In this document: positions 12,336-25,609 of the stretch, piece by piece | How the letters are laid out: each line of letters opens with the position of its first letter | Position numbering within the stretch: position 1 is the first letter of the stretch | Assembly: GCF_034190915.1 (NCBI RefSeq) | Contig: NW_026947491.1 | Coordinates: forward strand, 19,904,101 to 19,968,100 | Reading direction: 5' to 3' | Source of the DNA: Cavia porcellus | Lineage: Eukaryota > Chordata > Mammalia > Rodentia > Caviidae | DNA length: 64,000 nucleotides | Notes under the pieces: generated by a model | Database searches by the model: none | What the model was told of the DNA's origin: nothing | What the model saw: the letters and a program-made list of their open reading frames with translations, nothing else | Program-made: the position numbers and the translations under genes

Positions 12336-13339
12336 AATAGTGTTGTGTCTCGTGTCAGGGTATGACTAACATTGCAACCTCACATTCCCTAATGGCTATG
12401 GAAGCTCTATCTTCCCAGTGCTGGGGGAGTTAGGAAGAGGATGCATATTAATTGTTCAAAAATGGGTCATAGTAGAAACTTTACCTTCCACCCTAAACCT
12501 TTATACAATAAACAGAATTAGGGCTGAGACTGTTTGTTAAATAGAAGGGAAAGAGAATGGTACAATGTATGAAAAATACACAACACAGAGAATACAGACT
12601 TTGTAGATAATAACAAGTAGACAAAATGAAGACAAAATGAGGTTGTTGGAAGGTCAGCGTCTCCATTGCCTGTGAACGATGTCACTTTCAGTTTGAAAAT
12701 CATAGACATTGATGAAGCCACTGAAGCAAAGCTCAGACTTGAAGAAAGCAATGAACAGAAGCCTGGGAGAGGAATGAAAAGGATGTTCAGTGCGAGAGGC
12801 GATTATTCCAAGAAGATGGAGAATGCTGGGTCCACAAGGGACCTTTACTGAGACATTTTGGTGCTGTGAGGCATGAGGTTGAGATATGCCAAAGTTATAG
12901 CTGAGGACCAGGGTAGGGGCTAAGGGAAGCACAAATCAACCTTTCTTTGGGAGAACCTATTGCTCTTGGAGACACTGGAATTTCTGATGCAGATGGACAA
13001 TTAAAGCAGGAGGAACTTCTGCTCCCCTCCATGGCTGTTGCAATTTTAACTTCAGTCCTCGGAAAATCTCCCGGCTTTGAAGTGAGATATCTGCTTCTTT
13101 CCAAATATTATTCTTTGAAAAAAATCTATAAGCCCAATCTTGTCCTCTGAACTCTATTTCTCTACCTTGGGTTCTACATATATACACAGTTGCACAAGCA
13201 TCCATACCTTGACGGCAAGTTATTCATAAAGCCCAATGTGTAAACACTGGTTCCTCAAGAGCTGTTTTAGAATAGTAGTGAAATATACTAAAAATCAAAT
13301 GTTAGAAATTTTTATGAAATCATCTATAACAAACTGTTT
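12336..13339. other. Unassigned sequence inside the inserted block
   Basis: Short open frames occur on both strands around 12520-13200, but none has a recognisable domain, splice context or paralogue in the window. No V-gene similarity seen. Confidence 0.4.
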
Positions 13340-15218
13340 TCAGATTGAAAAACTAAGTTTTTTAAACTTAAAAATGAACCTGCTAATTTAATCTTAATGA
13401 TAATTAACGATTTCTGCATAAATTGATGCTTCACCTTCGTAAATTAAATCCTTTGTCTCCCTTTCCCCTATATCTGAGCCCAGGCAGCAATTTCCTCCTC
13501 TGGAACAGCACAGGAGGTAGATTAGGCAAGCTCAGCTGCAGCACTGAGTGGAAGATAATTTCAAATCCTAAGGGACTACTAACATTTTCTCATCTATTTC
13601 TATTTTGTAGAACATAGTTTTAGCATTTCCAGTAAAGGATCTCTCACCTTCCCTTAATGAGAATTGTCTTGTGTATATTTGTGAACTGGAAATATGAAGT
13701 AATATGCAGGAAATGGACTCACGTAAGTTCTCTGAACATTCATAAAAAACACAAAAAGATAACCAAGAGCACAGAAGTGAGCAGCCATGTGTTTCCTCTG
13801 TGTATCGCAGGCTCTGATTACTGAGGAATACAGCACTGAACAAGGTTAGAATTTCAGAATTGAAACTGTAGTGTGGATTCAAACATCTTTCCTTCAGTGT
13901 AATGCACAATCTCAATCTGAGCAGAGTGTGACCGTTAGATATCCTGTTTGCCCAGATGAAGCCCCCCATGGTACAAGGGCATTACTCGCACAGTTCCCAT
14001 GAGACCTCAAAGCAGGACAAAGCATGGGGTTATCACAGTCATAAATACTGGGTCAAGAATTAATGAACCCACATCTATTTTGTCCACTTACTCTGAGGAA
14101 GAATTATACCATGACGTGTGAGGTTTTTCATGTGTTGCTTAGGAATCAACAGTTCTAGGTACTCATGCAGAAATGCATGAGTCTGGGAAGCCCCACTCCC
14201 TGTGATTAGATTTAGAAATTGTGTGAACATAGACAGTAATTGTCTTATCCTCAAATCAATTGATGATGAATAATATTTTAATTTTGATGGCAAAATACTA
14301 GCTAAAATGCTCTCAACCACTGACTTTCCTTGAGGAAAGGAGGTTTTCATCAGTGTATTCATAAATCCTCAGGATGTTAAAGCAGAGAATCAAAATGGCT
14401 TAAAAACAGGATAAGTCTTATTGGAGTGGTTTGGTGAAAATTTTCTTGATTGAATTTGAAGAAGAGGGGTGAAGATAGAACCTAATGGGAAACTTGATTT
14501 CAAGTTTATGTTCTAAGAGCTTGATCACTGTAGACATCGTATCAGGTCTGAATGTATTTCTATAAACTTCAGTCCATTTTGAGAAGGGAAGAAGTTTAAA
14601 TTGAGGAATATCATGTGAAGGTGAATTTAGAATTCAAATAGTTTATTGTGACCCAACAGTGTCATCTACACCGTGGAGAATTTAAACAAATTTCCTCCTC
14701 TTCTTCCCCACTTGCTTAGGCATATGTTTGCCAATGAGAGACAGGACATCTACCATTTTATTCAGATTGTCTGCTCTTCAGAGCAGAAGTGTTACCCCAC
14801 TCTGGGTTTCATTAAGATGTAAGCATCCTGGACTTTATGTGCCAACAGCAAAATGACAATATAAGGAAATCTCATTAAACAAGAGGAGCAGCCTGTGGAC
14901 AGGGAAAAGAGGAACAGGGCAGGAGCTGCACTGCCATTGGCACTAATGGTGAATGGACCAGAGCAGAGAGGATGAGGAGCACAGTCCTGGTGCTTAGGAA
15001 TGCACATGGGCTCCACAGGAAAGGGCCTCTGATCTCCTGCAGCTGGGATCTCACTTGTACAACCTTCTGACACTTCATTTACAACATATGCTTCTAGACC
15101 AAATGGTGCAAGTTCAACAGACCTACACACAACTTCAGTTCAGGCAAACTGGTCTCAGGAGACACAGAGAGAATAAGAACAACTCTCACACTTTCCCCTT
15201 CTATCAGAGAATCCTCCT
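13340..15218. other. Resumed clan III 3' flank and clan II 5' flank
   Basis: From about 13340 to 13740 the sequence matches 36490-36760, the distal flank of the clan III unit at 35.7 kb. The part before 15219 shares stretches with 1370-1640, the 5' flank of unit 1. No gene seen. Confidence 0.55.
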
Positions 15219-15226
15219 ATGCAACT
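15219..15226 (+). promoter_or_regulatory. Mutated octamer of clan II unit 3
   Basis: ATGCAACT at the position of ATGCAAAT in the other clan II units; one base changed. Confidence 0.5.
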
Positions 15227-15304
15227 TATTACTCAGATTCTCCTGTTGGACAGTGGGAGTTCACAGTCCTCTGCTGAGACCTGACTGGAGAAGGCAGAGC
15301 TCTG

Positions 15305-15765
15305 ATCTAGAAAAGGAGACTGCCAGAGGTTTCCCTGTGCCTGGTGACAGTTCCTGAGCTGAATATCAGTGAGTATCAATGGATCCAGGTGGAGTATGTG
15401 AGTGCGCATGAAATAATGACATTTGTCCATAGGTGTGGTGTCCCAGGTGTAGCTACAGGAGTTTGGACTTGGCCTGATAACACACCCTGTTTTTCACCTG
15501 TTCAGTCTCTGAATTCTTCTTGACAGCCAGTGCTGACTGGTGGTACTGAATCTGCCAGACCTCAGGGAAGAGGCTTCAGTGGATTGGAGAGGTAGATTAT
15601 TATGATGATGTTAGTAAGTACAGCCCTTCTCTCACTAGCTGCATCTTCATCAGCAGACACACAGCCTGAGGCTGTTTTCCTACAGTGGAACTTTCTGACC
15701 CCTGAGGACTGGGCCAGGATTAACCCCACAGCTAGGGATTCTCAGTGTGAATCCAGACACAAAAT
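15305..15765 (+). pseudogene. IGHV pseudogene, clan II (unit 3)
   Basis: Homologous to the open gene at 56294-56728. The start codon is AGG (15314-15316) and mature codon 3 is TAG (15450-15452), both shared with units 1 and 9. The acceptor (CATAG before 15433) is still present. The conserved YYC near the end of framework 3 is replaced, so the second disulphide cysteine is lost. The RSS is decayed: no clean heptamer, nonamer-like ACACAAAAT at 15757-15765. Confidence 0.85.
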
Positions 15766-15786
15766 TACCTGCAAGGATGCTTGGGA

Positions 15787-15800
15787 CCAGCAGCGGATGC
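15787..15800 (+). promoter_or_regulatory. Eroded CTCF-core-like site after unit 3
   Basis: CCAGCAGCGGATGC, 21 bp after the nonamer-like element. The first half of the core is intact, but GGCGC has become GATGC. Confidence 0.35.
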
Positions 15801-16424
15801 CTAGGACACAGGGAACACAGAAATCAATTTTAGAGAAGTTGAAAAAATGGAAAGATTTTCTTGCACTTGATTGTCCTCTCTCCTAAGACACTGGGGCACA
15901 GAATTTTCAGGAAACTTTTCTTTCTCTAATTCTGTAATATTTTTTTATTCATAGCTACAAGGTTTTTGCTTTTTAGCATCTACCTTATGAGAAGATGCAC
16001 TTAGTTGTTTTCGAAGATATCCTTTTTTACATCTCAGTTAACTACATGGAGTAATGCACTGTTTGGTCTAGAAATACTTAATGATTAAGTTGATTCCTTG
16101 ATGAAGAGCACATCATCTGCCATCCACCATCAGGTGCATCTCTACATTATCCAGTCCTGCTGCAGAAAAGCCCTGTGCTCGGAATATTTGTGTGCTAATT
16201 TCTAGTTGACGTGTTTGTTCGCAGATTGCTCTGATTTTGACAAACTTCTGTGTGTGGTGGCAAAACTGAACCATCCTCTTTTTTGTCTGTCAGAAAATCA
16301 GATGAGATTATGTGTGGTGGATTAAAAAATGGTGTTCAACTTAAACACCATGTGAACTGAGTGAGCATGGGACTGAGTATAAATGGCCCACCTGAGGAAA
16401 TTTGCCAGTGTAGAAAGAGACTTG

Positions 16425-16504
16425 GAGGCTGGGAATTCACCTCAACGGAATAAGCCCCTGCCTTGCAAGCATGCAGTCGTGAGTTCCATTCCTGGCACAC
16501 ACAC

Positions 16505-16506
<2 letters not shown>
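16425..16506 (+). repeat. ID-type SINE
   Basis: Diverged SINE body (GAGGCTGGGAATTCACCTCA start, CTGCCTTGCAAGCATGCAGT middle) with an ACACACAAAA-type tail that leads into a GA microsatellite. Confidence 0.75.

Positions 16507-16562
<56 letters not shown>
16507..16562. repeat. (GA)n microsatellite
   Basis: About 28 uninterrupted GA dinucleotides grown from the SINE tail. Confidence 0.95.
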
Positions 16563-16567
<5 letters not shown>

Positions 16568-18816
16568 AGTAGAAAGGCATTGTGAGTTCTCCTAAGAGTT
16601 GTTGCTCTTTGCAGTCATTGGTTCTCCTGGAGGAGCTTGTGATGAAGGGTCCATGAACATGAACTTGGTTGTTACTATCCAAGAGCTCTGTTCCTTTTCA
16701 CATAGGATGGCTGTGGTCCTTTTTTGGGAAGCCCTGGTTTTTATTTTAAGGGTCACTTCCTGGCTATTAGTATGGAACCCTCAAACTAATACCACAGATC
16801 CTTCACTCAACCTGCATAGATTTTCTATGTTTCACCATTGACCTTTGGGACTTCCCAGCACATCTCCATAAATCAAGCTCCTATGAGTCATTGTCATGGG
16901 CTTTAGGACCACAGTAGGGCATACGGTAGACATGGTGATAGGACTTAGGTTTTCAGATGCACTCATGCATGTTATTGCCATGGAATCCAGGCTGTTGGCT
17001 GCACTATCTAGGTCTTTGGTGCACAGATTTGCTGCACTTTCTTTGTATTTGACTCGGGAGTGACTGTCATAAATCATACTCTAATTATGTGTCCTGCATT
17101 GTCTTTCCCTCCTTGAAAACTCTGAGCACAATACTGTGTGTGTTTCCTGGTAATAATCTCCTCCCCAGGTGCCTGTTTGAGGAGAGCTGACAGAATCAGA
17201 CCTCAGTTAGGAAAAATATGTTTTAATGCTTTCCTGGTTTTCTACTTTCCCTTAGGACCATTATTCAGGTCTTAGTTCAAAGACTGTTTTGTAACTTGAG
17301 GTTGTTGTACCCATAACTTCTCTAACTTGTTACCTGTGAATGATGAGACATGGAAACTGAGTAACTTGATGTAGAGCACAGATTTCTCACAGGCAGACCT
17401 GAAGTACCCAGTGGGTTTAACTGTGAACACACAACTCCATCCAGAGCACCTGAAATATCCTTCTGTGTAAGTGCATTATTCTGCAGGACTCTAGTTGGTA
17501 CACACAGTGGTGTTTCAAGGTTTTCTACTAATGAATAAAGGTGACAGTAAAATGTTTCCTGTGTTATAGAGATCTGTTAAAAATATAAGCTAGTGTACAC
17601 GTAGGTGAGCAGAGCAGGATGTGACCGTCCATTATATCTGTTGAAGAGGAATTAGAGAAACCATTTCTTACAGTGTTACTCGGTGGGCCACACATATTCT
17701 TCTATACTGTGAGTAAGAGCCCATGCAGGCATAGTAATGAAATGGAAACACAGGTTCATGAGCAAGAAATGCACTAACACATTGTTTCAGGCTAATCCAT
17801 AAAAAACAAAGGGCAGCAAGTGGAGCACAAGCTATGTGCAGACATGAGTGTTCATATCACTGGTGTCACACAGGAAGCCCCATCCTGCCCACAGAGAACC
17901 TGAGGAGGTGAACACATTACAGAGTTTTACACTTGAAAAAAGTGCCCAGGTTTGCAGCTCCACACATATCCCCTCTCTGAAAACCACAGACACACATCTG
18001 CCTGTGTGGAGCATGTAAACTAGTGCTCACAAGAAGAGAGAAAAAAGCCCATCATCCATTGTATAGTTCACAACTGAAATTATTAAGCATTTTCCTCACA
18101 ACACTACACATGTTCCAGGTGGCTCCTGCACACAAGCCCAGAGATTGAAGGTGCCTCACTAACAGTTTATCTTCTGCTCTGAACTGGATATGGCAAGGAC
18201 ATTGTGAGTATTTTTCATTTTATTCCAGAAGGGAACATCAAAATCTTCGGTGACATGAGCTGTTTATTTTGGTTCAGATATTCTGTGCATCTATAGAGTA
18301 AATGTCTATTCTTCAAGGCTCCTTGATGAGATGATCTTTGATAGTCTTGTTGGTGAGGAAATCATTGAGTGGACTGCAATTCTCTATTCATGAAGATTTT
18401 TCTTTTTCAGAGTTGTGTGTATCCTGAAGCTATTGAATGTGGAATAGAAATATAGAACATAAATGTAAAAACAGAGTTTTGTTGCCAGGGTCTAGAACTA
18501 AATATCTAATGATCACTAGAAGAATATAAGTAAGGTGACTAAACAGGGACGCTGGGACACATACACATCACCAACAAATGGAAGTGTGAGGAGATAGAAG
18601 CAGAAGTTCAAGACTAGGATGAACCTGAATTTTAAACCCCTTTTCCCAAGACAAAACAAAGAACATATATATGTTGAGTTATGTGTGTTGTCACAAGACT
18701 AATTCTGGCTCTTGGGAAAATAAGGGAAGAGAATCAAAACACATTTCAGGCCAAGATTGGTTACCAGAGGGCAGCCTATGTCTTAGTTACTGGATTTCAA
18801 TGTGGTGCTGTCTTTC
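16563..18816. other. Intergenic; right half paralogous to other V-unit flanks
   Basis: 16563-17170 shows nothing I recognise. From about 17170 to 18816 the sequence is paralogous to 37640-39340 and 53950-55430, the spacer before a clan II V unit. No gene seen. Confidence 0.5.
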
Positions 18817-19538
18817 AAAAATGAGAATAACCCAGAGGAGGGCTTGGCGGATCTGGGGCACCTGCATCGGCCTCTCCTTGTGTCTGGAGGACTGTGGATA
18901 TCAGCAAGCAGGGAGGGATCGCAGGTTCCGGAGGTACCCTGGCCTGTGGTGAGTGCTCAGCACACTCTGCCCAAATCTCAGACTGTTCCGGACCCTCCAG
19001 ACTTCCGGGTGCAGTGAAGTGGAGAAGTGGGTTTGAGGCCTCTACATCCGCCTCCCCATCCCGGCTGCACTTGGAGAACTGCTGAGCTTCTGATGGGTGG
19101 GTGGGCCCACACTATCCCCAGAGCCCAGCCTGTTTCTGACTGTGGTGCCTAGCCATCGGTGTGCAGAGGAGGGGCTGGGCGGATCTGGGGCACCTGCATT
19201 GGCCTCTCCGTGTGTCTGGAGGACTGTGGATATTTCAGCAAGCAGGGAGGGATCGCAGGTTCCTGAGACACCACAGCCTGTGGTGAGTACCCTAACCCGG
19301 CTGCGATTAGAGAGCTGTGGAGCTTCCAAGGGGCAGGGGGGCACACAGTTTCCCTGAGGCCCAGCTTGTCTGGAACTGTGGAGTTCTGAGCAGGCAGAGG
19401 AGGGCCATTGGTTCTTCAGGCTCAGTGGCTTGGGGTAGCTTGGTGCCAGAGTCTCAGTAGCTGCAAACATAGAAGGGAATTTTCAACAGATCCTGAGAAA
19501 GCTTTCAAATAACACTTGAATCAAAGAAATATAGGAAA

Positions 19539-20583
19539 ATGACAAAATGAAAGACCAAATTACAACCTCAAAACCTCCAGCCCATCTCAAGAAACCCTAG
19601 GAGCAATGTATATACAAGAAAATATATGCCATTCACCTCAAATATTGGACACAATAGCTACGGAAATTGACAAGCAACTCCAGGAAGCTTAAAAGAAATT
19701 CAAACTCGAAATAATCTCCCAGATAAAAGAAGAAATGATAAAAGAAATGAAAGAGATTCTGAATATATCTAAAGAAAACATAGATAAAAAATTGGAGGAA
19801 CTAAACAAAAAGATAGAACGAGCAATATAAGAAACAAACAGAATACATAATGCAGATGCAAAGAGATATACAGGAAATAAAAAACTCCACTGAAAGTTGT
19901 AAAAACCGCCTTAATGAAAGTGAAGATAGAATTTCAGACCTTGAAGACAGGATTGCAGCTAGTGAACAGGAAAGGAAAGATCTTTTAAAAATAACAAGGA
20001 ATCAGGAAACAACAATCCAACAACCGCAAGATGATGCAAAGAAGAATAACATAAGAATAATACGGATTAATGAAAAAGAAGGAGACAACATAGAGGATGT
20101 GAAGAGGATATTTAGAGAAGTAATAGCTGAGAATTTCCCAAGCATGAGATCAGAAACCGACATCAGGACCAGTGAAGCATATACAACTCCAAATAGTCAT
20201 AACCAAAATAAAAGTACACCCAGACATATAATAATCACCATCCCAGAAATCCAACACAAGAATAGATTATTAAAAGCTGTCAGAGAGAAAAGACAGATCA
20301 CTTATAAAGGAAAACCTATCAGAATCACAGCAGACTTCTCATCACAATCAATAAAGTCAAGAAGAGCATGGAGTGAAGTATTCCAAATCCTAAAGCAAAA
20401 TGATTTCCAACCTAGCCTGATATATTCTGCAAAACTATCATTCAAAATTGATGGTGAAATACGATACTTTCAAGAAAAAGAACAGCTGAAAAGCTTCATG
20501 AACACCAAACCAACTCTGCCACAAATATTGAAAGAAGGTTTAGATACACAAAGGAAAACACCACTAAGCAAAGCAAATAATTA
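19539..20583 (+). pseudogene. L1 ORF1 (RNA-binding protein) of copy 2, broken
   Basis: Encodes the trimeric coiled-coil RNA chaperone of L1. The fourth codon is TGA (19548-19550), where copy 3 has CGA. A TAA lies near 19690 and a small deletion near 19820. From 19850 the frame is open for 244 residues, covering the end of the coiled coil, the RRM and the C-terminal domain, and ending in LSKANN as in copy 3. Confidence 0.85.
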
Positions 20584-20604
20584 AACAGAACAGAAAGATA
20601 AAGA

Positions 20605-23600
20605 TGCAATAGCAGAGAGATAACATTCCAACAATAAACCAGCATTTAACAGTAATAACAATTAATGTAAATGGTCTCAATGCACCAATCAAAAGAAACA
20701 GACTGGCAGAATGGATCAAGAAACAAAATCCAACGATATGCTGTTTACAGGAAACCCATCTAACCCAGAAGGATACTCTCAGACTGAAAGTCAAAGGATG
20801 GAAAACAATACTTCATGCAGAAGGAATCCAAAAAAAGGCAGGAGTAGCCATTCTGTTTGCAGACAACGTGAACTTTAAACCAACAATGACCGTAAAGGAC
20901 AAAGAAGATCACTACATACTCGTAAGGGGAAAACTCCAAGAGGAAGAGATAACTATCTTAAATATATACGCACCAAACTCCAGAGCACCCAGTTATATAA
21001 AACAACTATTAACAGAAATAAAAACTCAAATTATTAGTAACACAATTGTAACAGGAGACCTTAGTACGACATTGAACCCAAGGGACATATCAACCAGACA
21101 GAAAATGAGCAAAGAAATAAAAGTACTGAATCACACCAGTGAACAAATGAGTTTGAAAGATATATACAGAATGTTCCACCCAACAACATCAGAATACACA
21201 TTCTTCTCAGCAGTACATGGATCATTCTCTAAAACAGACCATATATTAGCTCACAGAACATATTTAAACAATTGCAAAAGAGTTGAAATCATCCCTTGCA
21301 TGTTATCGGACCATAGCACTCTGAAATTAGAAATTAATGATAAAAGATACTGCTAAAATCCCGCAAACACATGGAAACTGAATAACAGACTCTTGAGTAA
21401 TCAGTGGGTCACAGAAGAAATTAAAGAAGAAATTAAACAATACCTAAAAGAAAATGAAAATGCAGATAAAACTTACCAGAATCTGTGGGATGCAATGAAA
21501 GCCGTCCTCAGAGGAAAATTTATTGCACTAAGTTCCCACATCAGGAAAACAGAACGAATACAAATAAATAACTTGATGATACACCTCAAACAGCTAGAAA
21601 AAGAAGAGCAAGTCAAGCCCAAAGCCAAAAGAAGAGAGGAAATTATAAAAATCAGAGCAGAAATCAATGCAATAGAGACTAAGAAAACAATCCAAAGAAT
21701 CAATGAAACAAAGAGTTGGTTCTTTGAAAGAATAAATAAAATCGATAAGCCCCTAGCCAAACTTATTAAAAAAAGGGAAGAAAAAGCTCAAATTCATGCA
21801 ATAAGAAATGAAAAAGGTGAAATCACTACAGACCCGATAGAAATACAGAAGATCATCAACACCTATTTCGAAAACGTCTACTCTCAAAAGTATGATAACA
21901 CAGAAGAAATAGATTATTAGAAACATATGAAGTACCAACGCTAGATCAAGAGGATGTAAAACTGTTGAATAACCCAATCTCTGTTAATGAAATTGAAAAT
22001 GTAATTAAATCCTTACCCACCAAGAAGAGCCCAGGCCCAGATAGATTCACTGCAGAATTCTACAAGAAATACAAAGAAGGCATAATGCCGAGACTCCTCA
22101 AACTATTCAATGAAATTGAAAGGGAAGCAATCATTCCTAAGTCATTCCTCAAAGCAAATATTACTCTAGTACCAAAACCTGAGAAAGACCCAACTAAAAA
22201 AGAGAACTATAGACCGATTTCCCTAATGAACATAGATGCAAAAATCCTCAATAAAATATTGGCAGATAGGATGCAGAAAATCATCAAGAAGTTTATACAC
22301 CATGACCAAGTTGGATTCATCCCAGGAATGCAAGGATGGTTCAACCTACACAAATCAATAAATGTAATCCACCACATCAGTAAAGCCAAAAATAAGAATC
22401 ACATGATCATTTTTATAGATGCAGAAAAAGCCTTCGACAAGGTCCAACATTCATTCATGATAAGAACTTTACAGAAAATTGGAATAAATGGTCTTTACCT
22501 CAATATAATAAAGGCCATTTATGACAAACTAACAGCCAGCATCATACTAAATGGCCGAAAATTGAAAACCTTTACTTTAAAATCAGGCACAAGACAAGGA
22601 TGTCCTTTATCACCACTCCTGTTTAATACAGTACTGGAATTACTAGCAAGAGCAATTAGGCAAGAAAGCGAAATAAAAGGGGTAAAGATAGGAAAAGAAG
22701 AAGTTAAATTATCATTGTTTGCAGATGACATGATACTCTACATAGAAGACCCCCTAAACTGCATTGAAAGACACTTAGATACAATAAATAAATTCAGTAA
22801 TGTGGCTGGATACAAAATCAATACTCAGAAATCAATAGCATTCCTATACACAAACAACAAAATCACAGAGAGGGAAATAAGAGAAACTGCACTCTTCACA
22901 TTAGCAAGCAAGAAAATGAAATATTTAGGAATTACTCTTACAAAAGAAGTGAAAGACTTATACAGTGAAAATTATAATACACTGAAAAAGGAAATTGAAG
23001 ATGATCTCAGAAAATGGAAAGACATCCCTTGCTCATGGATAGGAAGAACAAACATTGTGAATATGGCCATTCTCCCAAAACTGTTGTACAGATTCAATGC
23101 AATCCAAATAGAAATACTGTCAACATACTTATAGATCTAGAGAAATCACTCCTAAGGTTCATCTGGAACCAGAAGAGACCTAGAATCGCAAAGGCAATTC
23201 TAAGCAGCAAAGACAAAGCAGGAGGCATCACAGTACCTGACTTGAAGTTATACTACAAAGCAACAGTAGTAAAATCAACATGGTATTGGAATCAAAACAG
23301 AGCCGAAGATCACTGGAATAGATTAGAAGATACAACCACAACTACAAACACACTCAACCACCTTATCTTTGATATAGGAGCCAAGCAGGTTCACTGGAAG
23401 AATGACAGTCTCTTTAATAAATGGTGCTGGAAAAACTGGCTCTCCATTTGCCGAAAACTACAGCTAGACACATGTCTATCAGCATGTACTAAATTAAAAT
23501 CTAAATGGGTCAAAGATCTGAATATTAAAACAGAAACACTAAATCTATTGGAAGACAAATTGGGTAGAAACCTTGAAGACATAGGAGTAGGTAGAGAATT

Positions 23601-24438
23601 CATGAACAGGACTCAAACCACACAGGAAATACTTCCCAGAATCAATAACTGGGACCACTTCTTATTCAAAAGTTTCTGCATGTCAAAAGAAATCTCCAGC
23701 ATAGTGAAAAGAAAACCCACAAACTGGGAAAAGATTTTAGTGAACTCTCTCTCAGACAAGGGACTCTTGTCTAAAACATATAAAGAATTAAAAAGACACA
23801 GACCCCCAGAATTCAAAGATCCAATCCATGAATGGGCATCTGAGATGAATATGCAATTCTCAGATGAAGAAATGCAAATGACAAATAAATACATGAAAAA
23901 ATGCTCATCATCATTGGTCATTAGAGAAATGCAAATTAAAACCACACTGAGATACCATCTCACTCCTGAAAGAATGGCCAGGATCAAGAAAACCAACAAC
24001 AACAAATGCTGGAGAGGCTGTGGGGAAAAAGGAACTCTTCTGCACTGTTGGTGGGAGTATAGACTTGTACAGCCTTTGTGGAGGTCTGTCTGGAGATTTC
24101 TCAAAAAGTTGGGATTGGAAATCCCATTTATTCCAGCTATTCCACTTCTAGGCATATTCCCAGAAGAACTGAAAGCATCATACCACAGTGATATATGTGC
24201 ACCTATGTTTATAGCAGCACAATTTGTAATCACCAGATCTTGGAAACAACCCAAGTGTGCATCAACTAAGGAATGGATAAAAAAGTTGTGGTATTTCTAT
24301 ACAATGGAGTATTATTCAGCTATAAAGATGGATCACATTGAGATATTTATCAATAAATGGGTGCAGCTTGAGACCATACTCATAAATGAAATAAATCAAT
24401 CTCGCATGTGTGAATACCGAATAGTTTCCCTAATGTAA
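20605..24438 (+). pseudogene. L1 ORF2 (endonuclease/reverse transcriptase) of copy 2, broken
   Basis: ORF2 normally makes one protein with an apurinic-type endonuclease, a reverse transcriptase and a Cys-rich C terminus. Here codon 3 is TAG and a stop occurs near 21354. Frameshifts lie near 21918 and 23130. Long intact blocks remain: endonuclease parts, RT with [11 protein letters not shown] near 22720, and the C-terminal [16 protein letters not shown] motif near 24010. The end VSLM matches copy 3. Confidence 0.9.
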
Positions 24439-25609
24439 GTAATGATTCAAATATATAAAAAATATGTGGTAATCATGATTCCCCATTATGTGGCCTTCAA
24501 GCCTTATAAAGTTTTCACTTATTAATTGGAAAGGCTTTATTCTGGGCTTCTTGATATGGAAATATTTGAAGCTATAGTGTATGAAGTTTTATTCAAACAT
24601 TTCAAGGAAAAAGACAGACACTATGGTAACTACTATTAAGTCGGGTTATTTGGTGGTGAACCACTTGGTTGTTGAAACAGTTATGCTTTGACCTGCATTG
24701 TTATATTGTTATGTCCTCTTTTATTTCAATCTCTCTCTTATTTTTTAAAGAAATTATTTAGTTTTTTCTTATGTTTGTTTTAATTAAGGAGAAAATTTAA
24801 AAAATTAGCAGGATATATAATAGTTACTTTTTTTGATGTCCTATTAACTTGTTTTGAAGTCCTGTAATACTCCCACAATCTTGTTTTGACTGATTATACT
24901 CTGTTCCATTTTGTATGATAGTATCAAGTTTGGGGGTATAGGCAACTACTTTGAAGGCAATAAGATTCACTAAGATGCCCATTGTGGTTTGACTCTTGTC
25001 TCCTTTGTAAGTCCTGTAATGTTTACAATGCCTAAGTTTTATTAGTCTTGTTCTCTACTCTTTTGTTCAACTTTATAATATCTAATGAGATAGACAATTC
25101 TTTTTAAGTAAACAAAAGACATCGTTGATAACCTTGTACTCTGTTTTACATCATGTGCTATATCTATCCTTGGTTTTGACTGACAGCTTTGTTTTGCCAT
25201 ATTTGACTTTATTCTCTCCCCCTAAAAAAGTAATAAGAACTAAGGAGTAATAAAACCCAAAATGTGTAAATTTTGTTGTAAAAAAGAGAGGGAAAGAAAA
25301 GAGCTCTAAAGGATTCAACAGCAAGTGTGTTTAGGGGTGTTAAGTATCTGACCATATTAATGTTTTTGGTTTGATCATTGAACACAGCTGTTTGCAGTCT
25401 CATTGTTTGAATGTCCACTTTGTTTTCTTTGATCCTGTGATTTGAGCAACTATTTCTAAGATCATAATATGTAATCTATTAACTGGTGATTTCTTAGTGT
25501 TTTTTTTTTTTTTGTAGTTCTGTATTACATGTACCCTTACACCGCTTTGTTTTGTTTTGTGTTTTTCTGTTTTTCCTTTTAAATAAAATTTTAAAAATTG
25601 TGAATAACC

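Larger units (their letters stand above)
18833..25592 (+). mobile_element. LINE-1 copy 2, near full length, inactivated
   Basis: Contains a GC-rich 5' UTR with two related units about 332 bp apart (for example GGATCTGGGGCACCTGCAT at 18849 and 19181), ORF1, ORF2 and a 3' UTR of about 1.15 kb ending in AAATAAAATTTTAAAAA. An imperfect target-site duplication (AAAAATGAGAATAACC at 18817-18832; AAAAATTGTGAATAACC at 25593-25609) frames it. Flanking sequence on both sides continues the V-spacer paralogy, confirming insertion between two parts of one spacer. Confidence 0.9.

Noticed and set aside
12518..13205. Cluster of frames of 60-92 codons as a gene
   Set aside because: Overlapping on both strands, no splice or domain evidence, no paralogue.
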